A stretch of 64,000 bases of DNA from Bradyrhizobium sp. PSBB068 (GCA_016839165.1 CP069300.1:5766001-5830000); one strand, 5' to 3'; counted from the stretch's first letter, positions 36,061 to 44,484 are shown. The notes: generated by a model not told the origin, from the sequence alone. Numbers and translations: made by a program.

Positions 36061-38000
36061 GTCTTCAATTGCGTTCAATTTCTATCTATTCGCATGAAGG
36101 TGAACGGCGCGACGTCGAATTCAAACTAAGTAGCCTGAACATCGTTACCGGCGCTTCAAAGACGGGTAAGTCTTCTCTTCTGGATATTGTCGATTATTGT
36201 TGGGGGCGCGCAGAGTGCACTGTCGCCGAAGGGGAAATACGCAAGAGCGTGTCTTGGTTTGCTCTCCATCTTGATCACGACGGAGAAGGAATCCTTCTTG
36301 CACGCCGCAATCCTGGTCCGGCAGGACGCGCAAGCGACGACACCTTTTTTGCTCGTGGTGTTGAGATCCTCCCCGCCACCTCGGCCGAATTCCAGAAGAA
36401 CATTACGGCGGAGGGTTTGAAGACCCAGCTATCCACAATCCTCGGAATATCCGAGAATCTGCATGTCCCGGAGCAGGGCTCAACCAGGCTTCCATTGGAA
36501 GCGTCATCCCGGCACGCGATTTTGTTCTCCTTGCAAGGCCAAGACGAGATCGCAAACAGGCGCTTGCTATTTCATAGGCAGGGCGAGCAATTCATGCCCG
36601 CGGCGATCAGAGACAGCCTGCCGTATTTCCTTGGCGCGATTGACGAAAATCACTTCCTGACGCTGATGCGCTACAATGAGGTCCGAGCGAGATTAAGAAA
36701 GCTTGAACGGGAATATGCAGACGCAAGCGCGGTGACGCGTGAAGTGTCGACAAGTGCACAGGCTCTTCTGCAAGAGGCTCGACGCGTCCGACTAATACCA
36801 CCAGATGCAACTGCTTCCAACGCGGAAAGTGCGATGGAGCTGTTGCGACAGGCTTCTGCACCTCGTCCTATCGATATAACCTCAATAGAGGAGCCTGAAG
36901 CCGATCTTAGCGAACTTGAAGATCGGCGTCGCAGACTTCGAGGCGAGCTCCAGGAGATGCGCGAGGAAATCGCAGATGTAGAACGACTTGGCCGCGAAGC
37001 TTCCGAGTTTGCCACGGAGGCAAAAGAACAGGAGGCCAGACTCGCTTCTATTAGTCTTATTAGAGCGGTTGACGGGCACACTGACATTTGCCCGCTGTGT
37101 GACAGCCACCTCGCCATCCCTGTTCCATCAGTTACAGAGCTAAGGGAATCCCTGGTTGGAATAGAGCAGCAGCTTACATCTGTTCACCGCGATTCTCCTC
37201 GGCTTCAGGCTCGCCTCGCTTCGCTTGAAGCCCAACGCGCCAGCATTGAAGAGCAACTTCGCGCGGTTCAACGAGACTTGGCTGCCCGTATTCAAGATAA
37301 CGAGCGGCTACGGATTCAACAGGAGTCCTTTACAGAACAGGCCCGCGTCTCCGGTCGTATTGCGTACTATCTGGAGAACGTTAAAGCGACGGCCACCGAC
37401 AGCCACCTTCCGCAAGCGATAGAGCGCCTTCGCGCCGAGATTGCTGAACTGGAGCAAGCATTGGAGGATGACACCTCCCAAAGCCGGCTCGACACGGCCC
37501 TGAGTCTTGTGAACCGGGACCTCACGACATACGCTCGACAGCTTGGCTTGGAACACGGCAACAATCCATTGAGGCTGGATATGAAGTCCCTCACGGTAGT
37601 TGCCGATACGGTCGACGGACCGCTTTCGCTTAGCCAAATGGGCAGCGGCGAAAACTGGGTCGGGTATCACGTTGCAGCGCACCTCAGTCTTCACAGATTG
37701 TTCTTCCTCCGAAGGCGTCCAGTGCCTGCATTCCTTATGTTGGACCAACCTTCGCAAGCGCACTATCCACCCGAGCGTGACGAAAATGGGCGCGTCGACG
37801 GACTGGCAGATGAAGATCAGGCTGCTGTGCATGAGCTGTTTGAGCTCTTGTGGAATTACTCAATGAGCGGCCAAGGTCCTCGCACCCAAATAATTGTAAC
37901 TGATCATGTTGAGCTGCTTGAGCCATGGTTCCACGATTGCATCGTCCAGCGCTGGCGAGACGGGATCAAGTTTGTGCCCCAGACTTGGTTGCGGCCCTAA
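36057..38000 (+). CDS. DUF3732-type SMC/Rad50-like ATPase of the ABC-3C-like system
   Basis: A 647-residue ABC ATPase. Walker A is GASKTGKSS (residues 32-40). A coiled-coil stretch of about 250 residues (from about 210 to 480) is interrupted by a Rad50-hook-like CPLC (345-348). The ABC signature region is MGSGENWVG (528-536), Walker B reads LMLDQPSQ (Asp563), and the switch His is in IIVTDHVE. DUF3732 is the family I recognise. The start at 36057 overlaps the previous stop (ATGA); the longer frame to 36000 lies inside the upstream gene. Codon use is unlike the GC-rich neighbours (AGA, ATA, TTA are frequent). Confidence 0.85.
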   Translation: MSLQLRSISIYSHEGERRDVEFKLSSLNIVTGASKTGKSSLLDIVDYCWGRAECTVAEGEIRKSVSWFALHLDHDGEGILLARRNPGPAGRASDDTFFARGVEILPATSAEFQKNITAEGLKTQLSTILGISENLHVPEQGSTRLPLEASSRHAILFSLQGQDEIANRRLLFHRQGEQFMPAAIRDSLPYFLGAIDENHFLTLMRYNEVRARLRKLEREYADASAVTREVSTSAQALLQEARRVRLIPPDATASNAESAMELLRQASAPRPIDITSIEEPEADLSELEDRRRRLRGELQEMREEIADVERLGREASEFATEAKEQEARLASISLIRAVDGHTDICPLCDSHLAIPVPSVTELRESLVGIEQQLTSVHRDSPRLQARLASLEAQRASIEEQLRAVQRDLAARIQDNERLRIQQESFTEQARVSGRIAYYLENVKATATDSHLPQAIERLRAEIAELEQALEDDTSQSRLDTALSLVNRDLTTYARQLGLEHGNNPLRLDMKSLTVVADTVDGPLSLSQMGSGENWVGYHVAAHLSLHRLFFLRRRPVPAFLMLDQPSQAHYPPERDENGRVDGLADEDQAAVHELFELLWNYSMSGQGPRTQIIVTDHVELLEPWFHDCIVQRWRDGIKFVPQTWLRP

Positions 38001-38109
38001 TCGTGCTCGCTCTGTCGTCCGAGCGTGCTACGAATTCAACGCCGCGAAGCGGATGGCAAGTTCCATGCGAGAGCTTGAATCCAGCGTAAAGATTCAGCCG
38101 CCTAGCAAG

Positions 38110-38180
38110 AAGCCCGCATGAGCGAAGCGACACGCGGGATGGACCATCCCCCGGATATCACCGCACTCATCCGGGCTACG
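38110..38180. repeat. REP-like palindromic element, copy 1
   Basis: AGCCCGCATGAGCGAAGCGA at one end is answered by CACTCATCCGGGCTACG at the other, with a GCGGGATGGACCATCCCCC central inverted region. The type resembles dispersed palindromes of Bradyrhizobium intergenic DNA. Related copies are at 38254 and 41145. Confidence 0.7.
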
Positions 38181-38189
38181 CTTGTTCAT

Positions 38190-38252
38190 TCACTCAGTGA
38201 CGAACTTGACGCCAACCCATCCGCCTTTGCGCCAAATCACACTGCACAAGCA
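38190..38252 (-). pseudogene. Displaced 3' end of a PilZ gene
   Basis: It is nearly identical to 32530-32592 (about 7 differences in 63 bases) in the same orientation. The minus-strand frame ends VIWRKGGWVGVKFVTE as the intact gene ends VIWRKGGWIGVKFHTE. Upstream codons are replaced by REP-like DNA, so this is a remnant. Together with the intact copy it brackets the ABC-3C-like locus. Confidence 0.75.
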
Positions 38253-38253
38253 A

Positions 38254-38326
38254 GTAGCCCGCATGAGCGCAGCGACATGCGGGAACGGGACCATTTCCCG
38301 GATGTCGCTACGCTCATCCTGGCTAC
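38254..38326. repeat. REP-like palindromic element, copy 2
   Basis: GTAGCCCGCATGAGCGCAGC at the left is complemented by GCTACGCTCATCCTGGCTAC at the right, around GGGAACGGGACCATTTCCCG. It closely follows the PilZ remnant. Confidence 0.7.
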
Positions 38327-38461
38327 GCTTGCTGCGGCTGGTCGAGCGATGACGGCGCGGAGGATGCGGGACAAGTATGATGCAAGTAGTGGTATCAGGC
38401 ATCAATTGAGTGCATTGTCAGCGTCATCCAGCTTACTTACATTTTTTTCAGGGGGCGAGCG

Positions 38462-38875
38462 ATGCGATGGGTGGTCGGTACCGTGCTTCTACTATTCGCT
38501 GCAAACCAGGCGCATGCCCTCGAAGGCACGCTGCAGGAATCGATCAGTTGCCCCGCCAGAAACTGCACGACGGTTTGCTACGCGGCGAGCGGCACGCCCA
38601 AGACCACCGTCACCTTGTACTCGAGACTGGACGTTTACCAGCAGTCGGCGTCATCGCCGAACAAGACCTGGCTGCAAAGTGACGGCAAGCCGCACGTCAT
38701 CATGTTGGGGGATACCGACACCTGCGCCTTCGACGGAGATGCGCTGCCGATTTCCCCGCCACCGATCCCGCCGGTCAACCTGGACCCACCGCCCCCGCCT
38801 CCCGGTGGCAGCACCATTTGCATCTGTATTCCGGGCCATCCGTGCCAGCCTATCGGCTGTTCGCCCGGGCATTGA
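38462..38875 (+). CDS. Secreted Cys- and Pro-rich small protein
   Basis: A 137-residue protein with a clear signal peptide (MRWVVGTVLLLFAANQAHA). The mature part has Cys pairs (SCPARNCTTVC, then DTCAFD), a polyproline stretch PPPIPPVNLDPPPPPP and a Cys-rich end ICICIPGHPCQPIGC. AGGGGG sits 6 bases before the ATG. The pattern suggests a disulfide-bonded periplasmic or surface protein. No family is recognised. It lies alone between the REP-like copies and brnTA. Confidence 0.7.
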   Translation: MRWVVGTVLLLFAANQAHALEGTLQESISCPARNCTTVCYAASGTPKTTVTLYSRLDVYQQSASSPNKTWLQSDGKPHVIMLGDTDTCAFDGDALPISPPPIPPVNLDPPPPPPGGSTICICIPGHPCQPIGCSPGH

Positions 38876-38991
38876 TCGGGCAATTGTAGTGACAGCAATT
38901 GCGGTGCACTAAATCACCAAATTAAGTGCACTGCCCACCGAAACTTCCCTGTCGCCGAAACTCACCAAATTGCGGGAAGGCTCAGGGATGC

Positions 38992-39273
38992 CTAGCCAGC
39001 CTTTCGCTTGACGATCTTCACCAAGGCCTCGTCGATCTGGCTCTGCCACCCTTTGCCCTTTGCCTTGAAATGCTCGAGGACAACAGGGCTGAGCCGCAGC
39101 GTGACCTGCTTTTTGGTCGGCGCCTTGTTGGGTCCGCGGCCCTTCCTGAGCTTGGGCAGGAGTTCGTCAAAGGGAACGGCCTTCGCGAAGTCAGCCTTGG
39201 TCCATTCCGGATTGTCGCTCACAGCGCGCATGTCCGCCTTCGTGTAGGCTTTCTTAGCGACGGTTTTCTTCAT
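38992..39273 (-). CDS. brnA: BrnA-type antitoxin
   Basis: A 93-residue basic protein with a Lys-rich N-terminus, DNPEWTKADFAKAVPFDELLP and the ribbon-helix-helix-like end KKQVTLRLSPVVLEHFKAKGKGWQSQIDEALV characteristic of BrnA. It binds the BrnT toxin and represses the operon through a palindromic operator in known systems. It overlaps the end of brnT by 20 bp; toxin-first order is the family norm. Confidence 0.9.
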   Translation of the reverse strand: MKKTVAKKAYTKADMRAVSDNPEWTKADFAKAVPFDELLPKLRKGRGPNKAPTKKQVTLRLSPVVLEHFKAKGKGWQSQIDEALVKIVKRKAG

Positions 39274-39514
39274 AGAGGTCCCCTTCTGACTTGCTGGCGG
39301 CCCGCATGCTGATGATGCTGACGGCTTCCGCGCCGTAGACCGCGAAGACCACCGAAATCACGCCGCGCATGTTGACACCGATCGCTTGATATCGATTGAG
39401 CCTGGCCTTGCGAACCAGAGCCGTGTCGAAGAACCGCTCGTTGAGATCACCGAAATCCATCCCGTGCTTGTCGAGATTGGCGAGCCGCTTCGGTTCGTCC
39501 CAAATGATCTTCAT
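39254..39514 (-). CDS. brnT: BrnT-type ribonuclease toxin
   Basis: An 86-residue protein with the BrnT signature: IIWDEPKRLANLDKHGMDFGDLNERFFD, then VFAVYGAEAVSIISMRAASKSEGDLYEE, the RAASKSE segment lying in the RelE-like catalytic fold. BrnT cleaves RNA and is neutralised by BrnA. The ATG is only 4 bases from a perfect palindrome and has no visible ribosome site, so binding of the repressor could block both transcription and ribosome entry. Confidence 0.9.
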   Translation of the reverse strand: MKIIWDEPKRLANLDKHGMDFGDLNERFFDTALVRKARLNRYQAIGVNMRGVISVVFAVYGAEAVSIISMRAASKSEGDLYEENRR

Positions 39515-39518
39515 GATT

Positions 39519-39538
39519 TATTTTGTAGTTACAAAATA
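39519..39538. promoter_or_regulatory. Perfect 20-bp palindrome before brnT, probable BrnA operator
   Basis: Arms TATTTTGTA and TACAAAATA flank a GT centre. It is in the AT-rich gap upstream of brnTA. BrnA family proteins autorepress through such inverted repeats. Confidence 0.75.
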
Positions 39539-39700
39539 CTCTTAAGTCAAGCACCGCGGAGGCGCCGGAACGCAACACGCGCGCGACGTGGCATCGCGGC
39601 TTGACGTCCAGTTGGTCAAGGTAATAGATGATGATAATCATATATAAAAACCCAGCAGTTCGAGTTCCGGCCACACCGGTAAAAGCCCAACAGGAGCACC

Positions 39701-40963
39701 ATGCGTCGAATTGTCGTAACGGGCCTCGGGACGGTGTCCCCGCTGGGCTGTGGCACCGAACTGGTCTGGTCGCGGCTGCTGGCGGGGCGGTCCGGGCTTC
39801 GGGCATTGCCGGAATGGGCAGCGAGCCTGCCGGCGCGCGTCGCAGGCCGGGTGCCTGACAAGGCCTCCGATGCCGAGGGCGGGTTCGATCCTGATCTGGC
39901 GGCGCCGCGCAAGGACCAGAAGAAGATGGACCGGTTCATCCTGTTCGCGCTGCTGGCGGCGGCGGAGGCCACAGCTCAAGCCGGCTGGATGCCGGCCGAG
40001 GCGCGGGCGCAGCAGCGGACCGCGACCGTGATCGCAACCGGGATCGGCGGGTTTCCCGCGATCGCGGATGCGGTGCGCACGGTGGCGACAAGCGGCGCGC
40101 GCCGGCTGTCGCCGTTCACCGTGCCCGCCTTCCTGGCCAATCTCGCGGCCGGGCACATCAGCATCCGCTATGGCTACAAAGGCGCGATCGGTGCGCCGGT
40201 GACCGCATGCGCGGCGAGCGTTCAGGCGATCGGCGATGCCGCGCGGCTGATCAGGTCCGATGAGGCCGACGTTGCGATCTGCGGCGGGGCGGAGGCCTGC
40301 ATCGATCCGGTGAGCCTCGGCGGCTTTGCCGCGGCGCGGGCGCTTTCGACGTCCTTCAATGATGAGCCCGCCCGAGCGTCGCGGCCGTTCGACCGCGACC
40401 GCGACGGTTTCGTGATGGGCGAAGGCGCAGGCGTGCTCGTGATCGAGGAGCTCGAGCACGCGCTTCAGCGCGGCGCGACGCCGGTCGCCGAGATCCTCGG
40501 CTACGGCACGACGGCGGACGCCTATCACATCACCGCAGGCCCCGAAGACGGCGACGGCGCCCGCCGCGCCATGGAGATGGCGCTGGCGCAGGCCGGCCTG
40601 CGCGCGAGCGAGATCCAGCATCTCAACGCGCATTCGACATCGACGCCGGTCGGCGATCTCGGCGAACTCGAGGCGATCAAGCGCGTGTTCGGACGCGACG
40701 GCGGGATCGCCGTCAGCGCGACCAAATCGGCGACCGGGCATCTGCTGGGAGCTGCCGGCGGCGTCGAGGCGGTCTTCACGATCCTGGCGCTGCGCGACCA
40801 AGTCGCGCCGCCGACGCTCAACCTGGAGAACGCCGATCCGGCCGCCGGGGGTATCGACCTCGTTGCGAACGTCGCGCGGCCGATGGCCATCGAGCACGCG
40901 ATCTCGAACGGTTTCGGATTCGGCGGCGTCAACGCCAGCCTCGTGTTTCGACGCTGGGCCTGA
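39701..40963 (+). CDS. Beta-ketoacyl-ACP synthase (FabF/KAS II-like, stand-alone)
   Basis: A 420-residue thiolase-fold synthase. The nucleophile is Cys170 in TACAAS; His311 (NAHSTSTP) and His347 (SATGHLLGAAGG) complete the triad, at the same spacing as E. coli FabF. The usual NAHGTSTP is NAHSTSTP here. Chain elongation by decarboxylative condensation is expected. No ACP, reductase or dehydratase gene is adjacent, so it may serve a special lipid or polyketide-like step. It is divergent from brnTA across 186 bp. Confidence 0.92.
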   Translation: MRRIVVTGLGTVSPLGCGTELVWSRLLAGRSGLRALPEWAASLPARVAGRVPDKASDAEGGFDPDLAAPRKDQKKMDRFILFALLAAAEATAQAGWMPAEARAQQRTATVIATGIGGFPAIADAVRTVATSGARRLSPFTVPAFLANLAAGHISIRYGYKGAIGAPVTACAASVQAIGDAARLIRSDEADVAICGGAEACIDPVSLGGFAAARALSTSFNDEPARASRPFDRDRDGFVMGEGAGVLVIEELEHALQRGATPVAEILGYGTTADAYHITAGPEDGDGARRAMEMALAQAGLRASEIQHLNAHSTSTPVGDLGELEAIKRVFGRDGGIAVSATKSATGHLLGAAGGVEAVFTILALRDQVAPPTLNLENADPAAGGIDLVANVARPMAIEHAISNGFGFGGVNASLVFRRWA

Positions 40964-40979
40964 AACGGCCGGTTGGAGG

Positions 40980-41141
40980 TTCACCTCTCCGTTGGGAGAG
41001 GTCGGCGCACTCGGATCGGCGCTTTGCGCCGTCCGAGCACAGGCTCCGCGCCGGGTGAGGGATTCCGGTCCCTCGTTGGCGCTGCGGCCCCTCACCCGAT
41101 TTGCTTCGCAAATCGACCTCTCCCAAATGGGGAGAGGTGAA
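40980..41141. repeat. Intergenic repeat with inverted ends
   Basis: The ends TTCACCTCTCC and GGAGAGGTGAA are inverted copies. Inner hairpins are present (CCTCTCC...GGAGAGG at 40984-41001, CCTCTCCC...GGGGAGAGG at 41117-41137). The element resembles a dispersed Bradyrhizobium intergenic repeat. It follows the ketoacyl synthase gene and may end its transcript. Confidence 0.7.
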
Positions 41142-41144
41142 ACA

Positions 41145-41219
41145 AGCAGGCCGCACGGGCGCAGCGACAGGCGGCGACGAACGATTCCGCGGATGTCACC
41201 GCGCTCATCGGGGCTATCC
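41145..41219. repeat. REP-like palindromic element, copy 3 (diverged)
   Basis: Related to the copies at 38110 and 38254: GGGCGCAGCGACAGGCGG near the left end and GATGTCACCGCGCTCATCG toward the right. It is more diverged than the other two. No gene is seen in the rest of 40964-41431. Confidence 0.55.
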
Positions 41220-41431
41220 GTGCTGCAGCGTTCTCACCAACGCCCTGCCCTCGTGATCGGATGTTGCGCAATCGAGGGCGATCTGCCAGTTTTCAACCTT
41301 TGATGGACGGGCGATGGCGCCGCATCGGTCATGTCTGCTGGCGTGACGGCCAAGGCCCGATGCTATTTGACCCGCTCGTTGCAACGGCCTTTTGAAACCC
41401 GGATCGGACACGGAGCGCGCGAAGGCGTCGG

Positions 41432-43741
41432 ATGGCGGAAACAGGTGAGCCTCAGAAATCCAGTCCGGCCGCCGTTCAGCCCGCCTTTGCGCAGGCGATC
41501 GCGCTGCATCAGCGGGGGCAGCTGGCGGCGGCGGAGAAGATCTATGAAGACATTCTCCGCCGGCAGCCCGGCAATTTCGATGCGCTGCATCTGCTCGGCC
41601 TGATTTCCGCGCAGACCGGCCGCAGCGAGCGCGGCGTCGACCTGATCCGGCGCGCGATCAGGCTGAACGGCAACGTCGCGGATGCGCACAACAATCTGGG
41701 CAACGCGCTGCGCGATCTGCGCCGCTTCGACGAGGCGCTCGCGAGCTTCGAGCGGGCGACCGCGCTGAGGCACGACCTTGCGCCGGCGCTCTTCAATCGC
41801 GGATTGACGCTCGCAGACCTCGGCCGCCACGAGGAGGCGCTCGCCAGCTACGATCGCGTGATCGCGCTGGTGCCGGGCCATGCCGATGCCCATCGAAACA
41901 GGGGCGCCGCGCTGAGAAAGCTCGGGCGGCTCGACGAGGCGCTGGCGTGCCTCGACCGGGCGATCGCGCTCAGGCCCAACGATGCCGGTGCGCACAACGA
42001 TCGCGGCAACGTGCTCAACGACCTCGAAAGGTTCGATGAGGCGCTGGCGAGCTACGACCGAGCGCCGGGCATTGCCGGCGCCTGCTACAACCGCGGCAAC
42101 GTGCTGACCAGGCTGGACCGTCTCGAAGAAGCAGTCGCGAGTTTCGACCAGGCGATCGCGCTGCGGCCCGACTATGGCGAGGCCTACAACAACCGCGGCA
42201 TGGCGCTGCTCAGGCTCAGGCAGCCCGATGCGGCGCTCGCCAGCATCGACAAGGCGATCCAGTACAAGGGCGACGATGCAGCGGCCCACGCCAACCGCGG
42301 CAAGGTGCTATCCATGCTGGAGTGCTACCACGAGGCTCTCGCTGCCTACGACAGGGCGATCGCGCTCAAGCCGGACCAGGCCGACATCGAAGGCTATCGC
42401 CTGCACGCCAAATCTCAAATCTGCGACTGGGCCAACTTCGACGCCGATTGCGCCCAGCTGATCGAGACGATCAGGAACCGGAACGCGACGACGGCGCCAT
42501 TCCTGTTTTGCAGCGTTCCGTCATCGGCCGCCGACCAGCTGCTGTGCGCCACGCGATGGACCGCGAAGAACCATCCGCCGTCCGAAAACCAGCGCTGGCG
42601 CGGCGAGCGCTACCATCACGACCGGATTCGCATCGGCTATTTCTCGTCGGATTTCTGCAGCCACGCGACAGCGCATTTGATGGCCGGGATGCTCGAGTGT
42701 CACGATCGATCGACATTCGAGACGGCGGCGATCTCATGGTCGCCGAACAACGACCCGAAGATGCGGCGACGGCTGGAGGCATCGTTCGATCGGTTTGTCG
42801 AGGTCGGGGACATGAACGACGATGCGGTCGCCGACCTGATCCGACGATTGGAAATCGACATCCTGGTCGATTTGAAGGGCTTTACCGGGGGATCCCGCAC
42901 CCGGGTCCTCGGCCGCCGGCCTGCCCCCATCCAGGTCAATTATCTGGGTTACCCGGGAACGCTCGGTGCCCCGTTCATCGACTACATCATCGCCGATCGG
43001 ACCGTAATCCCGCACCACCATCGCGAATTCTACAGCGAGAAGGTGGTGGCTCTGCCCGACAGCTATCAGGCCAATGACGACAAGCGCGTCATCACCGATC
43101 GCGTGTTTGCGCGCAGCGAGGTGGGGCTGGCTCCGACGGGCTTCGTGTTCTGCTGCTTCAACAACAACTACAAGATCACGCCCGGCATGTTCGACCGGTG
43201 GATGAGGATCCTCGGCCGCGTCGAGGGCAGCATGCTGTGGCTGCTCGAAGCCCACGCCGAGTCTGGCGCAAATCTGCGCAAGGAGGCGGTCGCGCGCGGC
43301 ATCGCTGCGGAGCGCCTGGTGTTCGCACAGCGGGCGTCGCTGCCCGACCATCTCGCGCGCCATCGCCTCGCCGACCTGTTCCTCGACAACATTCCCGTCA
43401 ACGCCCACACCACCGCCAGCGATGCGCTGTGGGCTGGCCTGCCGGTGCTGACCATTCTCGGCGACACGTTTGTCGGCCGGGTCGCGGCGAGCCTGCTCCA
43501 TGCGGTCGGCCTGCCCGAGCTGATTGCGGAATCGCCGGAGGCTTACGAGCAGATGGCGGTCGATCTTGCCACCGATCCATCGAGGCTCGCGGCGCTCAAA
43601 GCGAGACTGGCAGCCAATCGGCCGACGGCGCCGCTGTTCGACACCAAGCGCTTCACCCGTCATATCGAGGCCGCCTACACCGCGATGTATCGGCGCCACC
43701 AAGCGGGCCTTGCGCCCGATCATATCGACGTCCCGGCGTGA
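41432..43741 (+). CDS. TPR protein with GT41 domain (SPINDLY/O-GlcNAc transferase-like)
   Basis: A 769-residue protein. Residues about 15-335 are tandem tetratricopeptide repeats with the consensus ...ALASYDRAIALRPD.A.A.NNRG.... The rest is a GT41-type domain: RIGYFSSDFCSHATAHLMAG, DILVDLKGFTGGSRTRVLGRRPAPIQVNYLGYPGTLG, FCCFNNNYKITPGMF, LFLDNIPVNAHTTASDALWAGLPVLT. Bacterial members glycosylate proteins or polysaccharides; plant SPINDLY uses GDP-fucose and animal OGT uses UDP-GlcNAc. The donor here is unknown. No signal peptide is visible. Confidence 0.92.
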   Translation: MAETGEPQKSSPAAVQPAFAQAIALHQRGQLAAAEKIYEDILRRQPGNFDALHLLGLISAQTGRSERGVDLIRRAIRLNGNVADAHNNLGNALRDLRRFDEALASFERATALRHDLAPALFNRGLTLADLGRHEEALASYDRVIALVPGHADAHRNRGAALRKLGRLDEALACLDRAIALRPNDAGAHNDRGNVLNDLERFDEALASYDRAPGIAGACYNRGNVLTRLDRLEEAVASFDQAIALRPDYGEAYNNRGMALLRLRQPDAALASIDKAIQYKGDDAAAHANRGKVLSMLECYHEALAAYDRAIALKPDQADIEGYRLHAKSQICDWANFDADCAQLIETIRNRNATTAPFLFCSVPSSAADQLLCATRWTAKNHPPSENQRWRGERYHHDRIRIGYFSSDFCSHATAHLMAGMLECHDRSTFETAAISWSPNNDPKMRRRLEASFDRFVEVGDMNDDAVADLIRRLEIDILVDLKGFTGGSRTRVLGRRPAPIQVNYLGYPGTLGAPFIDYIIADRTVIPHHHREFYSEKVVALPDSYQANDDKRVITDRVFARSEVGLAPTGFVFCCFNNNYKITPGMFDRWMRILGRVEGSMLWLLEAHAESGANLRKEAVARGIAAERLVFAQRASLPDHLARHRLADLFLDNIPVNAHTTASDALWAGLPVLTILGDTFVGRVAASLLHAVGLPELIAESPEAYEQMAVDLATDPSRLAALKARLAANRPTAPLFDTKRFTRHIEAAYTAMYRRHQAGLAPDHIDVPA

Positions 43742-43757
43742 TCGGCGCGGCGTCCCC

Positions 43758-44456
43758 TCACCCCTTCGTCACGCTCGCATCGATCAACAGCTTCGCGACC
43801 GCGAGCGCCGACTGCGCCGGCCCCTCTTCCGACTGCTGGCCGGTGCTGTAGATGCCCTCGATCAGCAGCAACAGCGCATCGCCGAGCACCGCGGGCTGAC
43901 GCGCACCCATGCCGGCCGCGAGCTCGCGCAGGCGCTTGCGGAACACCTTCTTGTGCGCTTCGGCGACCTGCCGGGCCGGATTGTCGCGCGACGGATATTC
44001 CACGGTGGCGTTGCTGAGGCCGCAGCCGCGATAGCCCTCGCGCACCGCGCGGGTCGACAGCACGCGGATATAGGCGAGCACGTGCTCCCGTGGGTCGCTG
44101 TACGACTTGCCGCCGGGGTTCTCGAACTTCTCCCAGAAATCGAGGTCGTAGTCGCGCATATAGGCGGCGGCGAGATCGTCCTTGGAGGCGAAGCTGCGAT
44201 AGAGGCTCGGCTTGGTGACGCCGGCGCGCTCGACCACCTCGTCGACGCCGACCGCGCGGATGCCCTCGCGATAGAATAGCTCGCTCGCGGAGGCGCGGAT
44301 CCGGTCGGCGGCCCTGACGCCTTTTCCGTCCCGATGGGATCGGAGCGGGGCTCCGGACTCCTGTTTTGACGCGTTTTCTCGACGCGAACCGGCAGCCGCT
44401 TCGCCCGGAAACGCCTTGGCCGGGCGCTCGGCTGACGCATCGACGGATTTCTTCAT
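43758..44456 (-). CDS. TetR family transcriptional regulator
   Basis: A 232-residue repressor with an unusually long basic/Ser-rich leader of about 50 residues. The HTH follows (ADRIRASASELFYREGIRAVGVDEVVERAGVTKPSLYRSFASKDDLAAAY), then a ligand domain with LSNATVEYPSRDNPARQVAEAHKK. The ATG at 44456 has GGAGAC about 6 bases upstream; the longer frame to 44828 runs antisense over the transporter. It is divergent from the MFS gene across an 89-bp region carrying a 19-bp-arm inverted repeat, so it probably represses that transporter and itself. Confidence 0.88.
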   Translation of the reverse strand: MKKSVDASAERPAKAFPGEAAAGSRRENASKQESGAPLRSHRDGKGVRAADRIRASASELFYREGIRAVGVDEVVERAGVTKPSLYRSFASKDDLAAAYMRDYDLDFWEKFENPGGKSYSDPREHVLAYIRVLSTRAVREGYRGCGLSNATVEYPSRDNPARQVAEAHKKVFRKRLRELAAGMGARQPAVLGDALLLLIEGIYSTGQQSEEGPAQSALAVAKLLIDASVTKG

Positions 44457-44484
44457 GACGGGTCTCCGGATCTGCCCGGCCCTC

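Noticed and set aside
38110..38326. CRISPR-like repeats
   Set aside because: The two elements are palindromic REP-like units separated by a gene remnant, not regularly spaced short repeats with spacers; no cas gene is present.
39638..41095. Long minus-strand frame over the ketoacyl synthase
   Set aside because: Antisense to a gene with an intact catalytic triad; composition is shadow-like.
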